A stretch of 6,876 bases of DNA from Defluviitaleaceae bacterium (GCA_009783395.1 WRHA01000316.1:1-6876); one strand, 5' to 3'; shown: positions 1-6,870, counted from the stretch's first letter. Numbers and translations are program-made. Notes: generated from the letters alone by a model not told the origin.

Positions 1-123
1 ATGTTTGAGTGGAAAAAGTATCGCTTCTCAGAAAATGGCCTAAAGCCGCCATTTTCTTGCGATGCGGCACAGCTCATTAAGGGTTTTCGGAGGTCGCCTT
101 GGATAGAGCGTCTTCACAAGTGA
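1..123 (+). CDS. Small hypothetical ORF or C-terminal remnant at window edge
   Basis: An open frame begins with ATG at the very first base and runs 40 codons to TGA at 121-123. The protein is basic and aromatic-rich (starts MFEWKKYRF, ends WIERLHK), with no membrane segment and no domain I recognise. The stop codon's last base is the first base of the strong terminator at 123-167, which is where the end of a real transcript would sit. Because the frame is open at the window edge, this may be the 3' end of a longer gene, and no upstream ribosome binding site can be seen. A 9-bp inverted repeat at 31-56 lies inside it, so the stretch could instead be part of a structured untranslated RNA. Function is unknown. 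Confidence 0.3.
   Translation: MFEWKKYRFSENGLKPPFSCDAAQLIKGFRRSPWIERLHK
31..56 (+). other. Stem-loop, 9-bp perfect stem
   Basis: GAAAATGGC (31-39) is exactly complementary to GCCATTTTC (48-56), leaving an 8-nt loop. No T-run follows (TTGCG comes next), so it does not look like an intrinsic terminator. It lies inside the 40-codon frame and may be RNA structure or chance. Confidence 0.35.
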
Positions 124-167
124 AAAAAATCGGTGCGGGTAGTGACACTACCCGCACCGATTTTTTT
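123..167. terminator. Perfect-palindrome intrinsic terminator, probably bidirectional
   Basis: The 45 bases are a perfect inverted repeat centred on A145. The left arm is A7-T-CGGTGCGGGTAGTG and the right arm is its exact complement ending in T7. The RNA would form a GC-rich stem with a 3-nt GAC loop followed by a U-run. Because the A-run is on one side and the T-run on the other, both strands carry the same terminator signal. On the + strand it ends whatever transcript covers the 1-123 frame. It also insulates the promoter at 188-216 from upstream readthrough. Confidence 0.93.
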
Positions 168-187
168 CGCCTCATAATTTTTATCGC

Positions 188-216
188 TTGACGGCATTCG
201 GTGTGGAAACTATACT
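188..216 (+). promoter_or_regulatory. Sigma-A/sigma-70 type promoter for the diguanylate cyclase gene
   Basis: A -35 box TTGACG (188-193, 5 of 6 matches to consensus) is separated by exactly 17 bp from a -10 box TATACT (211-216, 5 of 6 matches). It lies just downstream of the terminator and upstream of the ATG at 244. The transcript would start near 223, giving a leader of only about 20 nt and leaving little room for a riboswitch. I see no clear operator palindrome over it. Confidence 0.8.
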
Positions 217-230
217 TTCAAAAAAACAAA

Positions 231-236
231 AGGGTG
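231..236 (+). promoter_or_regulatory. Ribosome binding site of the diguanylate cyclase gene
   Basis: AGGGTG lies 7 nt before the ATG at 244. It is a moderate match to the anti-Shine-Dalgarno sequence. No alternative in-frame start occurs between the predicted transcription start near 223 and 244, which fixes this start codon. Confidence 0.6.
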
Positions 237-243
237 TTGCGGC

Positions 244-2448
244 ATGAGCGATAAAAAGCGTCTGCACTATGGTGTAATGTTTTCGACTATGGACAATGCC
301 AACCAATATGAGGTTTGGCGAGGTATCGATGCATTTGCGGCGGAAAAGGATATTCATCTGACGGCGTACATAGGAACGTACCAGGTTGCGGGCGGTCCTG
401 TTACGTCGTTTTTGGATACATGCTTCGAAACTGCCGCAACAAGCAGCTTTTTGGACGGAATTATTGTTATGTCCGGCTTTGTTGCACAGGATGCGGGCGT
501 TGAAAAGTTTAGCGAATATATGGCAAAAATTCAAAAAAATGTCCCGGTTGTTTCGGTTTCGCTTCCGTTTCCGGGCGTACCCGGCGTCATGGCAGAGAGC
601 TTTGGCGGTATGTACGATACTGTCGCGCATCTGATTACGGTGCATGGAAAGAAGCAAATCGCTTTTGTGAAAGGCACGGATGGGCATCCCGAGGCCGAAG
701 CGCGGCTTGAGGGATATAAACAGGCTTTGGAGGACAATGGGATCGGATTTGACGAACGGTATGTTGTGCAGGGCTATTTCAATCCCGACAGCGGAGTGGC
801 GGCGGTAAGCACCCTTGTTGATAAGCTGAAAATTCCGTTCGACGCGATTGCCGCAAGCAATGACCAGATGGCGATAGGTGCCTTGGGTGAGCTTTATAAG
901 CGGAACATTTTGGTGCCGTCGGATGTTGCAGTTACGGGCTTTGACGACGATGTGAACTCGGCGTCGCTTATTCCGTCGCTAAGCACGGCACAGCAAGACT
1001 TTTTTGAAATCGGTCGTGTTGGTGCGGGGATGCTTTATGACTTGATAAATCGGCAGCACGTTGATGAATCAAACAATGTTGCGCCGATTTTTATTGCGCG
1101 TCAGTCATGCGGGTGTTTGGAGAAGGAGTACGCCGAAAGCCCGCGGGTTTTAGCTGAAAAAGCGACGCTTAATGAATTTGTTTTCGAAAATTTTCGTACG
1201 CTTTTTACAAATGTGCCTAAAGGACCGATCGCGGCGTGGTCGACTATTTTGGTTCGCGCAATCGGAAAAAGCCCGTTTAGTCAGGAAAAATTCCTATTTC
1301 TGTTTAACGAAATTTTGATTAAATACAATCATGCATACAAAAATATTCTTACGTGGAATGCCGCGCTAAATGTGCTTTCTACCGGTATCGAGTTGTATCA
1401 GGATGAAATCGAGAACAGGTATGTGGTACACAGTGCGTTCATTGCCGCGACCGCATTTGTGCAGGATATTCGCGCAAAGGAAGAGAAAAACAAGCAGATT
1501 AACGAGGATGGCGCACGACGTTTGGTTCGGCGGATTACAAGCGAGCTTGTTTTAACATTTGACGTCGATTCGCTTATTGACAAATTGTACTCGTCACTGC
1601 CGGAAATGGCTTTGGATACGGCGTTGGTCGGCGTGTATCGCAAGCCGATTAAACCGGGAGATGTCGATGCCGATCGCACGGTTGTAACGCTGATTGGTTT
1701 CGATGGCGACAGAAAATTTAACATGCCGCACAACGAAATTTCATTTTCGCATTACACAAACTTCGACCACTTTGGCATGGACAGAATGCGCCGTTCCATG
1801 TTTTTTCTCCCGCTGTTTTTCGAGGATGACGAGCTTGGCGTTTTAATGTTGCCCTACGATGAAGGGATGCTTATTGATGCATATGACACACTTCGTATAA
1901 GCGTCGCCACGGCAATCAAAGGTGCGGAACTGCTTTCGACGATTCGCACACTGTCGATTACCGACGAGCTTACCGGCCTGTTAAATCGTCGCGGCTTCTT
2001 CCAATTCGTTTACGCACGGATTTTTCAATTATCGCGCTTTCCGTCTGCCATGCCGATGGTTATGTTTATGGACATGGATGGCCTGAAGGTCATAAATGAT
2101 ACCTATGGCCATAACGAGGGCGACGCGGCAATATCAACGTTTGCCAAAATACTCAAAGATGCCCTCCGCAAAGAGGACATAATCGGGCGCATCGGCGGCG
2201 ACGAGTTCGTTGTGTTTTCGTCGGTTAAATCGCATGAAAACGGCCTGCAAGTCGTACAAAGAATCCGCGACAAACTCGCCGAGTACAACGCACGCGGCCT
2301 GCATCCCTATGCGGTTTCATCCAGCATCGGCAGTGTTATGCTGGAGGCTGTTAATCGCGAATGTTTCGAGGAAGCCATGCTTAATGCAGACAGCGTTTTA
2401 TATGAAGAAAAGCAGAAAAAGAGAGAAGCAGGATTAGCGAGGGGCTGA
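244..2448 (+). CDS. LacI-type ligand-binding domain fused to GGDEF diguanylate cyclase
   Basis: This 734-aa protein is a probable ligand-controlled diguanylate cyclase, making c-di-GMP from two GTP in the cytoplasm. Residues about 7-290 resemble the periplasmic-binding-protein-like sensor of LacI/GalR regulators (SNDQMAIGALGEL near 205-217, VAVTGFDDD near 228-236, end marked by SCGC at 288-291). The usual N-terminal DNA-binding helix-turn-helix is absent, and there is no signal peptide or membrane helix. Residues 300-425 are unassigned and probably helical. Residues about 425-565 look GAF-like and are the least certain assignment. The GGDEF domain spans about 570-722: SITDELTGLLNRRG (571-584), metal-binding Asp in FMDMDGLKVIND (608-619), intact GGDEF at 651-655, and inhibitory-site RKED (642-645) correctly spaced before it. 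The enzyme should therefore be active and product-inhibited. The bound ligand, perhaps a sugar, is inferred from the fold. It has its own promoter and is followed after 4 bp by proA. Confidence 0.88.
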   Translation: MSDKKRLHYGVMFSTMDNANQYEVWRGIDAFAAEKDIHLTAYIGTYQVAGGPVTSFLDTCFETAATSSFLDGIIVMSGFVAQDAGVEKFSEYMAKIQKNVPVVSVSLPFPGVPGVMAESFGGMYDTVAHLITVHGKKQIAFVKGTDGHPEAEARLEGYKQALEDNGIGFDERYVVQGYFNPDSGVAAVSTLVDKLKIPFDAIAASNDQMAIGALGELYKRNILVPSDVAVTGFDDDVNSASLIPSLSTAQQDFFEIGRVGAGMLYDLINRQHVDESNNVAPIFIARQSCGCLEKEYAESPRVLAEKATLNEFVFENFRTLFTNVPKGPIAAWSTILVRAIGKSPFSQEKFLFLFNEILIKYNHAYKNILTWNAALNVLSTGIELYQDEIENRYVVHSAFIAATAFVQDIRAKEEKNKQINEDGARRLVRRITSELVLTFDVDSLIDKLYSSLPEMALDTALVGVYRKPIKPGDVDADRTVVTLIGFDGDRKFNMPHNEISFSHYTNFDHFGMDRMRRSMFFLPLFFEDDELGVLMLPYDEGMLIDAYDTLRISVATAIKGAELLSTIRTLSITDELTGLLNRRGFFQFVYARIFQLSRFPSAMPMVMFMDMDGLKVINDTYGHNEGDAAISTFAKILKDALRKEDIIGRIGGDEFVVFSSVKSHENGLQVVQRIRDKLAEYNARGLHPYAVSSSIGSVMLEAVNRECFEEAMLNADSVLYEEKQKKREAGLARG
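2439..2444 (+). promoter_or_regulatory. Ribosome binding site of proA inside the upstream gene
   Basis: GAGGGG lies 8 nt before the ATG at 2453 and overlaps the last codons of the cyclase gene, whose TGA is at 2446-2448. This arrangement supports the proA start and suggests co-transcription with translational coupling. Confidence 0.75.
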
Positions 2449-2452
2449 CAAA

Positions 2453-3688
2453 ATGTTGAAAAGAATCGGAGAAAACGCTAAAGAAGCGGCGGGATATGTC
2501 AGGCGTCTTTCCGCGCCCGAAAAAAATAGAATTTTGGCGGCGTGTGCGAATGAGCTTGAAAAAAACGCCGCTATTATTATTGGCGAAAACAAGAAAGATA
2601 TGGCGGCGGCAGATCCGTCGCGTCGTGCATTTAACGACCGCTTGATGCTGAACGAGCAGCGCATTGCCGGATTAGCAGAGGGGATGCGCAAGGTTGCGCG
2701 AAGGGAAGACCCCACCGGCGAAGTGCTTTACATGAAAACGATGCCGAACGGGCTTAAGGTCGGCGAAAAGCGTGTGCCGCTCGGCGTTGTCGGAATGATT
2801 TACGAAGCCCGCCCGAATGTTACAACGGATTCGTTCGCGCTGTGCCTTAAGGCGGGAAACGCCTGCGTTTTGCGCGGATCAAAAGAGGCGATTAATTCGA
2901 ACAAAGCCATTGTGAAAATTTTGCAAAACACCCTCGCCGCGCTTAAACATCCACCAAAAATCGTTCAGCTGATAGAGGATACCTCGCGAGAAACCGCCCG
3001 CGACTTCATGCGCTTAAACGAATATCTCGATGTGCTTATCCCTCGCGGAAACGCAGGGCTTATTCAAAGTGCCGTCGAAAACGCCACCGTTCCCGTAATC
3101 CAAACGGGCATCGGAAACTGCCACATTTTTGTTGACGAATCGGCAGACCTTGCAAAGGCGTTGCCGCTTATTATCAACGCAAAAACGCAACGCCCAAGCG
3201 TCTGCAATGCCGCCGAAAAATTACTTATCCACAAAAATATTGCAAAAGATTTTTTGCCGAAAATATGTAACTCCCTCGCCGCCGCCGGTGTAAAAATTCG
3301 CGGTTGCGGAAAAACCTGTTCTCTTTACGCGGGCGGTCGCCTCGCCTCCGAAGAAGACTGGTACGAGGAGTTTTTGGACCTGGTCATCGGCATAAAAGTC
3401 GTAGATGACATCACCGCCGCAATCGCACACATTTCAAAATACTCCTCCGGTCACACCGATTGCATCCTGACCGAATCCTACAAAAATGCAAACGATTTCA
3501 TCGAGTTGGTCGATTCTGCCGCCGTTTTCGTAAATGCCTCAACCCGCTTCACCGACGGCGAAGAATTCGGCCTCGGCGCGGAAATGGGCATCTCCACACA
3601 AAAATTACATGTCCGCGGCCCCATGGGGCTTACGGCATTAACAACTACGAAGTTTTTTGTAATGGGAGAGGGACAGGTGAGAGGGTAA
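2453..3688 (+). CDS. proA: Gamma-glutamyl-phosphate reductase (proline biosynthesis)
   Basis: ProA reduces gamma-glutamyl phosphate with NADPH to glutamate-5-semialdehyde, the second step from glutamate to proline, in the cytoplasm. The 411-aa length is normal (the family is about 410-420). It belongs to the aldehyde dehydrogenase superfamily. Visible landmarks are the strongly conserved stretch MIYEARPNVTTDSFAL (115-130), LRGSKEAINSN (140-150) for cofactor binding, the catalytic cysteine Cys251 in QRPSVCNAAEKL (246-257), HTDCI (334-338) and the C-terminal block EFGLGAEMGISTQKLHVRGP (371-390), ending in GEGQVRG. No key residue is missing. It starts 4 bp after the diguanylate cyclase and has a good Shine-Dalgarno site. 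Its usual partner proB (glutamate 5-kinase), which often adjoins proA, is not in this window. It has no recognisable promoter of its own and is probably read from the promoter at 188-216. Confidence 0.97.
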   Translation: MLKRIGENAKEAAGYVRRLSAPEKNRILAACANELEKNAAIIIGENKKDMAAADPSRRAFNDRLMLNEQRIAGLAEGMRKVARREDPTGEVLYMKTMPNGLKVGEKRVPLGVVGMIYEARPNVTTDSFALCLKAGNACVLRGSKEAINSNKAIVKILQNTLAALKHPPKIVQLIEDTSRETARDFMRLNEYLDVLIPRGNAGLIQSAVENATVPVIQTGIGNCHIFVDESADLAKALPLIINAKTQRPSVCNAAEKLLIHKNIAKDFLPKICNSLAAAGVKIRGCGKTCSLYAGGRLASEEDWYEEFLDLVIGIKVVDDITAAIAHISKYSSGHTDCILTESYKNANDFIELVDSAAVFVNASTRFTDGEEFGLGAEMGISTQKLHVRGPMGLTALTTTKFFVMGEGQVRG

Positions 3689-3708
3689 CACAACTCCCAG
3701 AAGTTACA

Positions 3709-3738
3709 TTGGCGCAGGAATACGCTGTGTTTTATAAT
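3709..3738 (+). promoter_or_regulatory. Probable sigma-A/sigma-70 type promoter for the ftsH-like gene
   Basis: A perfect -10 box TATAAT (3733-3738) follows TTGGCG (3709-3714, 4 of 6 matches to TTGACA) with an 18-bp spacer. It lies in the 70-bp gap after proA. Transcription would begin near 3745, giving a very short leader that starts at about the Shine-Dalgarno site. I see no T-run hairpin after proA, so readthrough from the upstream unit is also possible. Confidence 0.65.
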
Positions 3739-3744
3739 GTGCTC

Positions 3745-3751
3745 GAGGGGG
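3745..3751 (+). promoter_or_regulatory. Ribosome binding site of the ftsH-like gene
   Basis: GAGGGGG lies 7 nt before the ATG at 3759 and is the strongest such site in the window. It fixes the start at 3759. If transcription starts near 3745, the site is at the extreme 5' end of the mRNA. Confidence 0.75.
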
Positions 3752-3758
3752 AATACAT

Positions 3759-5492
3759 ATGGACTTTTTGAAAAAGCACAGGAATTGGCTTGGCGTGTTG
3801 GCGATTTTGGGCGTAACCGCAGGCATAATTTATGCGGCACATGTGCGCGAGCGCGTCGCGCCGGAGTTTATGCACTATGCGGACTTTGTTGCGGCGGCGG
3901 AGGCAGGATACGTGAACGAAGCGACGATTGGGAGCGGCGCAATGATTTTTTTCACGAAATCTTGCGAAAACGGCGAAACAAGTTTTACGACAAACAATCC
4001 GCGTCGCGACGATTTTAAAGAATTTTTGCTTTTGAACGGCGTTTCCGTTTCGGAAAATTTTGCATCGGATATAAATTTGATTCAGGTTGGATTTTCGATC
4101 GTGCTTGTTGCCGGCGTTCTTTTCTTCGTGCAACGAAAAAATACCGCGGCCCGTGCGGCGGGGGGGCTTTCGCCCGTGACTGTTGCCGCAGGTGAGGGCG
4201 AGAGATTGTGTGGATTTGAGCATGTAGCGGGAAATCTTGAGGCAAAGGAAAGCGTCAAGGATATTGTGGATTATTTGCGCGAGCCGGAAAGATTTACAAG
4301 ATACGGGGCGAGAATGCCGCGTGGGATTTTGTTTCACGGCAAGCCCGGCACGGGAAAAACCCTTATGGCGCGTGCAATGGCGGGCGAAGCGGGCGTACCG
4401 TTTTATGCTGTAAGCGGCTCTGATTTTGTTCAAATGTACGTTGGTGTGGGGGCGGCGCGTGTGCGCGATTTGTTTAAAAAAGCGCGTGAAGCCGGAAGCG
4501 GCGTAATTTTCATCGACGAAATCGACGCACTCGGAAAAAAACGAAGCGACGGCATAAACGGTAACGACGAACGCGAACAAACACTTAACGCGCTTCTAAC
4601 CGAAATGCAAGGCTTTTCCGAAGGATCCGGCATTGTTGTCGTTGCGGCTACGAATCGGCCCGACACGCTTGATGAGGCATTGCTTCGTCCCGGTCGATTT
4701 GACCGCCGTGTCGAAATCGGCCTGCCCGACGTAAACGCTCGCAAGGAGATTTTAAAATTACACGCAAAGGACAAGCCCCTCGCGCAAGTCGACCTCGAAA
4801 AACTCGCCGGCGACACCGTGTTTTTCAGCGGCGCAATGCTTGAGGGTCTCTTAAACGATGCGGCAATTAATGCGGCAAGGCGCGACGCAGATGAAATTTC
4901 AAACGAGGATATAACATCTGCATATTACACCGCGCTTGCAGGCAGCGAGAAAAAAGACCGCAGCCATATCCGAAAAAAAGAGCGCGAAATTACCGCGTGG
5001 CATGAAGCCGGACACGCGCTCGCGTCGGTTTTAACAAACGAGGAAAACCGCGTTGCAAAGGTGACGATTATCCCGTCAACATCAGGCGCGGGCGGATTTT
5101 GCATAAACATCCCGCCCGAGCGTATGTATTACACAAAACGCGAACTTCGCGAACAAATAATGGTCGCGCTCGCGGGTCGTTGCTCCGAGGAAATAAGATT
5201 CGGCGCAGACTATGTAACAACCGGTGCATCAAACGACATCGAAAAAGCCACAACAACCGCAATGCAATACGTCACGAAATTCGGCATGGGAACAACCGTA
5301 GCCGACCGCGCATTGCTGAAAGACGACGACAAAATCGCCGCCGAATCCGGCGAACTGGTCAACTCGCTGTACGAACAAACGCGAGAACTTCTGCAAAATA
5401 ACTTTTCAAAACTGCAAACCTTGGCCGACGAACTTCTGGAAAAAGAAATCATAGATGGCCAACGCGTAAACCAAATCGCAAGGATGATTTGA
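3759..5492 (+). CDS. ftsH: FtsH-family membrane AAA+ zinc protease, short paralogue
   Basis: This is an ATP-driven membrane protease that extracts and degrades membrane and soluble proteins, normally as a hexamer. Two membrane segments (about 9-27 and 107-124) flank an outside domain of roughly 80 residues. The AAA+ module has Walker A GKPGTGKT (194-201; the usual second residue Pro is Lys), pore loop Y227-V228-G229, Walker B VIFIDE (249-254) and a second region of homology with arginine fingers R310 and R313. The protease has the zinc motif HEAGH (415-419) and third ligand Asp493 in TTGASND. All catalytic residues are present. At 577 aa it is shorter than housekeeping FtsH (about 610-650), ending 84 residues after Asp493. 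The wording FSGAMLEGLLNDAA (356-369) and IPSTSGAGGF (438-447), where the family usually has GFSGADL-type and different zinc-flanking residues, resembles a secondary FtsH of Clostridia as I recall it. It may therefore not be the cell's main FtsH, and the symbol is a family name. The next gene starts 1 bp later. Confidence 0.93.
   Translation: MDFLKKHRNWLGVLAILGVTAGIIYAAHVRERVAPEFMHYADFVAAAEAGYVNEATIGSGAMIFFTKSCENGETSFTTNNPRRDDFKEFLLLNGVSVSENFASDINLIQVGFSIVLVAGVLFFVQRKNTAARAAGGLSPVTVAAGEGERLCGFEHVAGNLEAKESVKDIVDYLREPERFTRYGARMPRGILFHGKPGTGKTLMARAMAGEAGVPFYAVSGSDFVQMYVGVGAARVRDLFKKAREAGSGVIFIDEIDALGKKRSDGINGNDEREQTLNALLTEMQGFSEGSGIVVVAATNRPDTLDEALLRPGRFDRRVEIGLPDVNARKEILKLHAKDKPLAQVDLEKLAGDTVFFSGAMLEGLLNDAAINAARRDADEISNEDITSAYYTALAGSEKKDRSHIRKKEREITAWHEAGHALASVLTNEENRVAKVTIIPSTSGAGGFCINIPPERMYYTKRELREQIMVALAGRCSEEIRFGADYVTTGASNDIEKATTTAMQYVTKFGMGTTVADRALLKDDDKIAAESGELVNSLYEQTRELLQNNFSKLQTLADELLEKEIIDGQRVNQIARMI
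5480..5484 (+). promoter_or_regulatory. Ribosome binding site of the metallophosphoesterase gene
   Basis: AAGGA lies 9 nt before the ATG at 5494, inside the last codons of the ftsH-like gene. The next in-frame ATG at 5503 would be 18 nt away, so 5494 is preferred. TGA-A-ATG spacing suggests translational coupling. Confidence 0.65.
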
Positions 5493-5493
5493 A

Positions 5494-6705
5494 ATGCTGA
5501 AAATGCTGAAAAAAATTGTATGGTCATGTTATGGGGCTACATTTATCCTTTTTGTAGTAATTCTTTTATGGGGCTTGTCCGGTATTCTTGGGGGCGGAGG
5601 GCATACATATTGGCTGTTCAGTTTTTATGCCATAATCCCCTGTACTGTATTTTCTTTCGGCATTGTTTTAGGGTTTAGAAATACCCAACTGAAATGGCTA
5701 TACCCTGTTGTTTTCGGAATGTTTTCACGAATTATTGTACATGTGGTATTTCGATACTCGGCGGCAACGTCAGTATTTTTAAGAACAAATTGGTTCTCTT
5801 ACTCGCCTTTAGTATCATTCGTATTCGCGTTTTCCGGGGTGGTCACCGGGATAATTATTAGAATCACATATCACAAAATGAGCGAAAACGCACAATTGAA
5901 ACTGAAAAGAGCTGCCGGAATTACCTTGGTAATTGCAGGCGTAATTACGCTAATCCATCTTGTTCATGCCCTTACATTAGACAGGATTATTGAGTATAGA
6001 GAAATCACTTTTTCATCGCCAAATGTTCCAATAGCGATGAACGGTTATCGAATAGCGTTTATCGTAGATACCCATACCTTACCTGGAGTGCATCTAAGAG
6101 AAGTTGTAGAAGAATTGAACAACAGGCAAATAGATTTATTGCTTCTGGGTGGCGATTTCCCTTCCTTAGATGGCGCGCCTTGGCGTTCTATGGAAATTTT
6201 ATCACATACCATAACCACTGACGGAATATTCGGGGTGGAGGGCAATCACGATAACTATGAAGAGTTGTTCGAAGCAAAGTGGGCACACGGTATTATTCCT
6301 TTGTCAAATAGCGGGCTTCATATCCGAGATAATTTTTTCTTGGCAGGAGTCGAAGACCCTTGCAGCCGTAGCCCAAGTATTGCTTGCGCTATAGAAGATT
6401 CAGAACCCGGAGATTTTGTGCTGTTACTTTCTCATGATCCGGATACCACTATGAAACAGGGCACGACAGGTATTGATTTAATCTTGAGCGGACACACCCA
6501 TGGTGGACAAATGACATTCTTTGGTATTTGGGCTCCATATTTTACATTTAGAAGTTCTATTACCGAATACGGACAGCATTTTGTATCCGGTTGGGCAGAA
6601 TCAAGAGATGGTGTTCCTGTTTTTGTCAGTAATGGCACGGGAGATTACTTGCCTCGGATATTTGCCAGGCCACAAGTGATTTTAATTACATTGAAACACG
6701 GATAG
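5494..6705 (+). CDS. Membrane-anchored metallophosphoesterase (YkuE-like, calcineurin fold)
   Basis: This 403-aa protein is a predicted phosphohydrolase with a two-metal centre; the substrate is unknown. The N-terminal 160 residues hold about five hydrophobic segments (roughly 8-30, 40-60, 68-88, 104-124, 141-160). Positive charge at the N-terminus, near 61-68 and at 123-140 places those parts inside, so the C-terminal enzyme domain should face outside. All metallophosphoesterase motifs are present: D192-T-H194, G220-D221, G250-N-H-D253, H314 in LLSHDPD, and GHTHGG (333-338). Motif I reads VDTHT instead of the usual SD-x-H form but keeps its metal ligands. Related YkuE-type proteins often have membrane or export N-termini, and proposed roles include envelope lipid or wall-polymer phosphate hydrolysis. 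It follows the ftsH-like gene by 1 bp. Its arginine codons are 11 of 18 AGA/AGG and none CGC, whereas ftsH has 8 of 38 AGA/AGG and 15 CGC, suggesting acquisition from a different source. Confidence 0.88.
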   Translation: MLKMLKKIVWSCYGATFILFVVILLWGLSGILGGGGHTYWLFSFYAIIPCTVFSFGIVLGFRNTQLKWLYPVVFGMFSRIIVHVVFRYSAATSVFLRTNWFSYSPLVSFVFAFSGVVTGIIIRITYHKMSENAQLKLKRAAGITLVIAGVITLIHLVHALTLDRIIEYREITFSSPNVPIAMNGYRIAFIVDTHTLPGVHLREVVEELNNRQIDLLLLGGDFPSLDGAPWRSMEILSHTITTDGIFGVEGNHDNYEELFEAKWAHGIIPLSNSGLHIRDNFFLAGVEDPCSRSPSIACAIEDSEPGDFVLLLSHDPDTTMKQGTTGIDLILSGHTHGGQMTFFGIWAPYFTFRSSITEYGQHFVSGWAESRDGVPVFVSNGTGDYLPRIFARPQVILITLKHG

Positions 6706-6784
6706 CGTCATTTTTTCCTACAGGAAACAAAGGTGAATGCCGCCGCTTGCAAGAAAAAAAGCTAAGCCGTGTCAACACGCATAT

Positions 6785-6845
6785 GGAACAAATGTCCGCT
6801 TTCTTGCGCCGAATTTACTCGCGAGCCGCGCTTGGGACATGTTCC
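6785..6845 (+). repeat. Imperfect long inverted repeat in the downstream intergenic region
   Basis: GGAAC-AA-ATGTCC (6785-6797) pairs with GGACAT-GTTCC (6835-6845) except for two unpaired As, giving 11 bp around a 37-nt interior. The interior is GC-rich and could fold further. It may be part of a structured RNA, a leader of a gene beyond the window, or the end of a repeat element. No known RNA family is recognised. The 171-base tail from 6706 otherwise shows no supported gene. Confidence 0.4.
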
Positions 6846-6846
6846 C

Positions 6847-6870
6847 CTTCGGACGTCCGAGGATTTTTTT
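6847..6870 (+). terminator. Probable intrinsic terminator near window end
   Basis: CTTCGG (6847-6852) pairs with CCGAGG (6857-6862), with one T-G wobble, around an ACGT loop. It is followed by A and seven Ts (6864-6870). The core TCGGACGTCCGA is a 12-bp palindrome. The stem is short but GC-rich. It would end transcripts from the ftsH-phosphoesterase unit, or attenuate a gene beyond the window. Confidence 0.55.

Noticed and set aside
181..687. 168-codon open frame on the - strand at the start of the cyclase gene
   Set aside because: It overlaps the promoter and the LacI-like domain in antisense and has a composition typical of shadow frames.
3685..3707. Weak inverted repeat GTAAC/GTTAC after proA considered as a terminator
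   Set aside because: It has only five base pairs and no T-run, so termination is unlikely.
3737..4018. 93-codon + strand frame overlapping the start of the ftsH-like gene
   Set aside because: It is out of frame with the motif-bearing protease, and its Arg/Gly/Cys-rich translation is a shadow.
3732..4580. 282-codon open frame on the - strand opposite the ftsH-like gene
   Set aside because: It lies entirely antisense to a gene with every FtsH motif. The translation is Arg/His/Cys-rich and matches no family, as expected for a shadow frame.
5503..5505. Alternative ATG for the phosphoesterase gene
   Set aside because: It is too far (18 nt) from the AAGGA site, while the ATG at 5494 has normal spacing.
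6711..6725. Small hairpin TTTCC/GGAAA after the phosphoesterase stop considered as a terminator
   Set aside because: It is AT-rich with five pairs and no following T-run on the + strand.
6747..6775. Possible - strand promoter with TTGACA (complement of 6770-6775)
   Set aside because: The -35 is perfect, but the hexamer 17 bp away is TTGCAA, a poor -10, and no - strand gene follows.
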